From positions 1 to 9,540 of the forward strand of contig NZ_CAJODG010000066.1 in NCBI RefSeq assembly GCF_905233635.1: a stretch of 9,540 bases of DNA, read 5' to 3'. Source of the stretch: Selenomonas sp. AE3005. Lineage in GTDB: Bacteria > Bacillota > Negativicutes > Selenomonadales > Selenomonadaceae. The translations under genes were made by a program, and so were the position numbers. Shown here one piece after another: positions 6,242 to 9,540 of this stretch (the stretch's first letter is position 1; each line of letters begins with the position of its first letter). Below the pieces are notes generated by a model, which was not told the origin of the DNA, did no database searches, and saw only the letters and a program-made list of their open reading frames with translations.

Positions 6242-6925
6242 CTATGTTAAATTATTGAGCCGCATTCTGATTTCCTGCCAGTCTGGCATAAATTTTGCCA
6301 CATAGCCGTAAAATCTTGCGTTATGGTGCTTTTCGATCAGGTGCGTCAGCTCGTGCAGGATTACGTATTCCAGACAAACTGGCGGCTTTTCGGCCAGCTG
6401 GACGTTGAGCCAGATTCTTTTCGCCACGATATTGCAGGTGCCCCAGCGCGTTTTCATATACTTAGTGCGCCACTCGTTAGCTTTAAGGCCGGTTAACTGC
6501 TCCCACTTGGGCATAAGTACGGCAGCTTTCTTTATAAGTTCCGCACGGTAAACCTCACGCATAAATTTTTCACGCCATTCCATGCTGGACTTTTTCGGCA
6601 GATACAAGAGGATTTTATCGCCCATGATTTTATAGGCGGGCTTTACCGACTCGATAACCACCGTACCATAAGCCTCGCCCCAAAGGTACACGGTTTCCCC
6701 GGATACGTATTGCCGCGCTGCCGCCCGTGGCTGCGCCTGAAAGCGCTTAATCTGCCGCCGTACCCAGGAAAGATTACTCCTGGCAAAAAGTTCTATCGCC
6801 TTATCCGGCACCCTGAGCGGTGCCGATATTACCACACGGCCATAAGGCGGCTTGACATAGAGGTGCATATTCTTTATGCGTTTTTTCTGTACTTCAATAG
6901 GCACTTCAGCCACCTGAATCTGCAT
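6242..6925 (-). CDS. YgjP/DUF45-type zinc metallopeptidase (M48/SprT-like)
   Basis: This 227-residue protein matches the YgjP/DUF45 family of cytoplasmic zincin-like metallopeptidases. The zinc site is H191-E-L-T-H195, with the third ligand probably H201 in KHHNARFY, the usual (N/H)HxxxFY/W element ten residues on. Other family features are KNMHLYVKPPYGRVVISAP near the N terminus (about 19-37), the RTKYMKTRWGTCN block (about 153-165) and IWLNVQLAEKP (171-181). The C-terminal M-P-D-W motif (213-216) is typical too. Length is normal. The ATG at 6925 follows the AAGGAG ribosome site. It forms a two-gene unit with the HEPN gene 30 bases downstream. The substrate is unknown for this family; relatives are often found beside type I restriction genes, none of which are seen here. 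Confidence 0.9.
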   Translation of the reverse strand: MQIQVAEVPIEVQKKRIKNMHLYVKPPYGRVVISAPLRVPDKAIELFARSNLSWVRRQIKRFQAQPRAAARQYVSGETVYLWGEAYGTVVIESVKPAYKIMGDKILLYLPKKSSMEWREKFMREVYRAELIKKAAVLMPKWEQLTGLKANEWRTKYMKTRWGTCNIVAKRIWLNVQLAEKPPVCLEYVILHELTHLIEKHHNARFYGYVAKFMPDWQEIRMRLNNLT

Positions 6926-6953
6926 ACCTTCTCCTTAATTCGTCATTTAATCC

Positions 6954-6994
6954 TGCTATAGTATAGCACACCCCTTTATAATAAGCGATTATAA
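6954..6994 (-). promoter_or_regulatory. Palindromic promoter region of the metallopeptidase-HEPN unit
   Basis: A perfect 15-base palindrome, TGCTATA-G-TATAGCA (6954-6968), contains on the minus strand the extended -10 TGCTATACT (TATACT at 6960-6965). A second inverted repeat, TTATAAT-AAGCG-ATTATAA (6976-6994), lies next to it and carries another TATAAT on the minus strand (6988-6993). The arrangement looks like a promoter with an overlapping operator for a dimeric repressor, 29 bases or more before the ATG at 6925. No -35 of good quality is seen at 17-18 bases. Chance AT-rich symmetry cannot be excluded. Confidence 0.4.
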
Positions 6995-7044
6995 TACCGC
7001 ATCTGCCCCCCCAAAAAATTAAGGCATACTAAAATACTAGACTT

Positions 7045-7249
7045 CGTGGCGGCAGGGCTGGTGACTGCTGACAGTGGAGCGTATGACACTTGGCGTAAAG
7101 AAAATAATTTTTGTCCACACACGAAAAAACGCAAAGCACTTTTGTCTGAACGAAGTGAGTTTAAGTGCTTTGCGTTTTATAAAAGGCAAAAATTATTTTT
7201 AGCCAAGTGCCATAGCGCAGCGTCAGTAGTCACCAGCCATGCCGCCACG
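7045..7249. repeat. 205-bp imperfect palindrome (long hairpin element)
   Basis: The interval 6926-7274 has no gene and is mostly this element. Its two halves pair over most of their length. Matching blocks are CGTGGCGGCA (7045-7054 with 7240-7249), GGCTGGTGACT (7056-7066 with 7228-7238), CTGAC (7068-7072 with 7222-7226), CACTTGGC (7087-7094 with 7202-7209), AAAATAATTTTTG (7101-7113 with 7187-7199) and a 16-bp inner stem AAAACGCAAAGCACTT (7126-7141 with 7163-7178). A 21-base loop contains GAACGAAGTGAG. The arms differ by single changes and small indels between blocks. It has no transposase and no clear target duplication. It could be a MITE-like or REP-like repeat; other copies would have to be looked for elsewhere in the genome. 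An open frame across it is a by-product. Confidence 0.8.
7124..7178 (-). terminator. Probable dnaJ (dnaK-dnaJ) terminator in the inner stem
   Basis: The 16-bp inner stem of the large palindrome, read on the minus strand, ends in GCGTTTTTT (T-run opposite 7124-7129), the form of an intrinsic terminator. It lies about 100 bases after the dnaJ stop codon, before the metallopeptidase promoter. The distal arm on the plus strand also ends in TTTT, so it may work in both directions. Confidence 0.6.
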
Positions 7250-7274
7250 CATCAACACATCGAACTATCCAGTC

Positions 7275-8441
7275 TTACTTTTTAAAGAGATTCTTGATAT
7301 TATCGAGGAAGCTCTTTTGCTCGGGGTTCACCTTATCGCCGCTGATTTCACCGAACTCCTTGAGAAGTTCCTTCTGGCGCTGGTTGAGGTTCTGCGGCGT
7401 GAGTACCTTGATGACCACATGCTCGTCACCGCGTCCATTGCCGCGCAGGTGCGGAATACCGCGCTCACGCAGGCGCAGGATTTTCCCGGACTGCGTGCCG
7501 GCCGGTACCTTTACTTCCACAGTGCCGTCAATGGTCGGCACCTGTACCTTATCGCCCAGAGCCGCCTGTACGAAGGAAATCGGCACTTCCACAATGACAT
7601 CGTAACCTTCACGCCGGAAAATCTTATGCGGTTTGATGAAAATATATACGTAGAGGTCGCCATTGCCGCCGCCACGTACACCAGCCTCACCGCCGCCGCT
7701 TACGCGCACGCGCGAACCATTGTCCACGCCTTTCGGGATATTGACCTTGATTTTGCGTGTAACCTTCTTGTGCCCTGTACCATGACAGTCACCACAAGGA
7801 TTCTTGACGATTTTACCCGTACCATGACAGCGTCCGCAGGTCGTCTGGTTGACCATACGGCCAAACGGCGTATTGGCCACCGTCTGCCGCGTACCCGTAC
7901 CCTTACAGTCAGGGCAGGTTTCCGGGCTGGTTCCCGGAGCTGCGCCCGTACCATGACAGCTTGCACAATTCTCTGTCCGCGGTACATTGAGTTCAGCCTC
8001 TTTACCAAAGGCTGCCTCTTCAAAGGTTATTTCCAAATCATAGCGCAGGTCGCTGCCGCGTTCCGGACCAGGACGGCCACCGGAACGGCGGCCGCCGCCA
8101 CCGAAGAACATATCGAAGATATCCCCGAAACCTTCAGCACCGCCGCCAAAACCACCAAAGCCGCCACCGAAACCGCCAAAACCACCGGCTCCGCCACCGC
8201 CCATGCCATTTGCGAAGGCGTCGTGACCGAATTGGTCATAAGCGGCTTTTTTCTGCGGGTCTTTGAGGACATCATAAGCCTCATTGACCTCTTTGAATTT
8301 TTCTTCCGCAGTTTTCGGGTCGTCACGGTTTAAGTCGGGATGATATTTGCGGGCCATTTTTTTATAAGCCTTTTTGATTTCGGCCTCCGAGGCACCCTTG
8401 CTGACGCCCAGTACCTCATAGTAATCGCGTTTCTCGCTCAC
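7275..8441 (-). CDS. dnaJ: Chaperone protein DnaJ (Hsp40, type I)
   Basis: This complete 388-residue class A Hsp40 is the co-chaperone that delivers unfolded proteins to DnaK and stimulates its ATPase. The domains are in the normal order. The J domain (about 1-75) has the HPD motif at 34-36. A Gly/Phe-rich linker (about 79-116) is dominated by GGFGG units. The zinc-finger domain (about 159-222) has four CxxCxGxG repeats: CASCHGTG, CPDCKGTG, CGRCHGTG and CGDCHGTG. A C-terminal substrate-binding and dimerisation region ends in FLDNIKNLFKK. The start is GTG at 8441, nine bases after AAGGA; no other in-frame start exists before a stop. It follows dnaK by 70 bases in the same direction, with a stem-loop between. 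The long open frames on the opposite strand are compositional shadows. Confidence 0.97.
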   Translation of the reverse strand: MSEKRDYYEVLGVSKGASEAEIKKAYKKMARKYHPDLNRDDPKTAEEKFKEVNEAYDVLKDPQKKAAYDQFGHDAFANGMGGGGAGGFGGFGGGFGGFGGGAEGFGDIFDMFFGGGGRRSGGRPGPERGSDLRYDLEITFEEAAFGKEAELNVPRTENCASCHGTGAAPGTSPETCPDCKGTGTRQTVANTPFGRMVNQTTCGRCHGTGKIVKNPCGDCHGTGHKKVTRKIKVNIPKGVDNGSRVRVSGGGEAGVRGGGNGDLYVYIFIKPHKIFRREGYDVIVEVPISFVQAALGDKVQVPTIDGTVEVKVPAGTQSGKILRLRERGIPHLRGNGRGDEHVVIKVLTPQNLNQRQKELLKEFGEISGDKVNPEQKSFLDNIKNLFKK

Positions 8442-8463
8442 GTTGCACCATCCTTAAAAACTA

Positions 8464-8491
8464 TTGGGAGCCTGACTAAAGCGGCTCCCAA
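8464..8491 (-). promoter_or_regulatory. Stem-loop in the dnaK-dnaJ intergenic region
   Basis: Perfect 9-bp arms TTGGGAGCC (8464-8472) and GGCTCCCAA (8483-8491) enclose a 10-base loop. On the minus strand the stem is followed by TAGTTTTTAAGGA, so a short U-run runs straight into the dnaJ ribosome site. It can act as a leaky terminator or as an mRNA processing or stability element that sets the dnaK:dnaJ ratio. No promoter is evident between it and dnaJ. Confidence 0.6.
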
Positions 8492-8511
8492 CAATGTATC
8501 AAAGAGAAATC

Positions 8512-9540
8512 TTATTTCTTGTCGTCTTTGACTTCCGTATATTCGGCATCAACTACATCATCATCAGCCTTAGCCTGCTGCTGAGCACCAGCGCCTGCAT
8601 CTGCGCCCGGTGCCCCCTGTGCGCCAGCGGCCTGAGCCTGCTGATAAGCAGCGGCGCTCATTTCATAGAGCGGTTTCTGCAGTTCTTCCGTAGCCTTCTT
8701 GATAGCGTCAGTATCGCCACCCTTGAGGGCGTCTTTGAGCTTATCAATGCCAGCCTGAACGTTCGCAGCCTGCGTCTTATCAGCCTTGTCGCCGAGGTCT
8801 TTCAAGGTCTTTTCGGCCTGATATGCCAGGCTTTCGCCCTGATTCTTGACCTCAACGGCCTCTTTCTGTTTCTTATCTTCAGCTGCATGGGCCTCAGCCT
8901 CTTTAACCATACGGTCAATATCTTCCTTGGTCATGCCGCCATCGGACTGAATCGTAATCTTCTGTTCCTTGCCCGTGCCGAGGTCTTTAGCAGATACATG
9001 CACAATACCGTTGGCATCGATATCGAAGGAAACTTCAATCTTAGGAACACCACGCGGTGCAGGCGGAATATCGGAGAGTTCGAAACGGCCGAGCGTCTTG
9101 TTGCCGGCAGCCATTTCGCGTTCGCCCTGCAGAACATGGATATCAACGGACGGCTGGTTATCAGCAGCCGTGGAGAATACCTGGCTCTTATGCGTCAGAC
9201 ACCGCCGAGGGTTTCAATACCCAGGGACAACGGCGTAACGTCGAGGAGCAGTACGTCCTTAACTTCACCAACGAGCACACCGCCCTGAATAGCAGCACCA
9301 ACAGATACGCATTCATCCGGGTTAACGCCCTTGGAGGGTTCCTTAGCGAGGAACTGACGAATAGCCTCCTGCACAGCCGGGATACGGGAAGAACCACCAA
9401 CGAGGATAACCTTGCTGATGTCGCTGCCGGAGAGGTCAGCATCAGCCATAGCCTTGCGGGTCGGTTCCATCGTGCGTTCTACGAGGTCACGGGTCAGTTC
9501 ATCGAACTTCGCACGGGACAGCGTGAGGTCGAGATGTTTC
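8512..9540 (-). pseudogene. dnaK: Chaperone DnaK (Hsp70), 3' part, frame broken by a 34-bp deletion; 5' end outside window
   Basis: The minus strand encodes the end of the nucleotide-binding domain (HLDLTLSRAKFDELTRDL, VILVGGSSRIPAVQEAI, NPDECVSVGAAIQGGVL) and the interdomain linker (VLLLDVTPLSLGIETLGGV). It then meets TGA at 9195-9197. In another frame it resumes at once with THKSQVFSTAADNQPSVDIH and the whole remaining substrate-binding domain, lid and the conserved VVDAEYTEV tail, ending at 8512. Compared with the family, the segment (M/F)TxLIxxNTTIP is missing. The junction GTCT|GACG (between 9197 and 9196) fits removal of exactly 34 bases, 12 codons less two residual bases. As written, the product would be only the ATPase domain plus linker. 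It may be a true mutation or an assembly or sequencing fault, since an intact dnaK is normally kept and everything around the gap is well conserved. Identity as DnaK is certain; status as pseudogene is less so. Confidence 0.85.

Noticed and set aside
7045..7249. CRISPR array or insertion sequence at the large repeat
   Set aside because: There are only two inverted arms, no regularly spaced direct repeats and no transposase frame.
7046..7285. 79-codon open frame on the plus strand across the palindrome
   Set aside because: It is produced by the hairpin element itself; the SERSEF-type peptide comes from the loop sequence and is a typical false prediction in such repeats.
7239..8333. 364-codon open frame on the plus strand
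   Set aside because: It lies wholly opposite dnaJ, is rich in Ala/Thr from the reverse complement of Gly/Phe and zinc-finger codons, and resembles no family.
8494..9288. 264-codon open frame on the plus strand
   Set aside because: It is antisense to dnaK; its length reflects GC-biased codon usage on the other strand, and it has no ribosome site.

Overview
The window looks like chromosomal DNA from a Gram-positive-related anaerobe, most likely a Negativicute of the Selenomonas/Mitsuokella type. That placement is inferred from protein similarity and gene order and was not tested by a search. Nearly all genes lie on the minus strand, so transcription runs from high to low coordinates. In that direction the order is dnaK (3' part) - dnaJ - accessory insert - prmA - rsmE - mtaB - mgsA - hinT - rpsU (first 19 codons). 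This is the classical Firmicutes-type heat-shock/translation block dnaK-dnaJ-prmA-rsmE-mtaB-HIT-rpsU, with extra DNA between dnaJ and prmA and with mgsA added before hinT.

Region 8512-9540 holds the C-terminal part of dnaK. Its reading frame is broken by what reads as a clean 34-bp deletion just after the interdomain linker. A stem-loop separates it from dnaJ (GTG start). Downstream of dnaJ lies a 205-bp imperfect palindrome (7045-7249), whose inner stem ends in a T-run and probably terminates the heat-shock transcript.

Region 4145-7249 is the accessory insert. It contains, on the minus strand, a YgjP/DUF45-type zinc metallopeptidase and a HEPN protein of the HI0074 family that has no nucleotidyltransferase partner. 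On the plus strand it has one small gene for a double-glycine-leader (bacteriocin-like) peptide. A strong stem-loop terminator separates this gene from the convergent HEPN gene. Next come a twice-frameshifted 70-codon gene remnant and a FliB-like cysteine-rich lysine N-methylase, both on the minus strand.

Region 1-4144 is housekeeping. A near-consensus sigma-70 promoter (TTGACG, 17 bp, TATAAT) starts prmA-rsmE-mtaB, a compact operon with an ATGA overlap and a TTG-started mtaB. A hairpin lies between mtaB and mgsA. hinT follows, and rpsU has its own fully consensus promoter (TTGACA, 18 bp, TATAAT). The operon modifies ribosomal protein L11 (PrmA), 16S rRNA (RsmE) and tRNA (MtaB), and leads to ribosomal protein S21.

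The points most worth a second look are the dnaK deletion, the orphan HepT-like HEPN protein with an intact RX4HXY motif, the orphan GG-leader peptide, the large palindrome and the decayed small gene.
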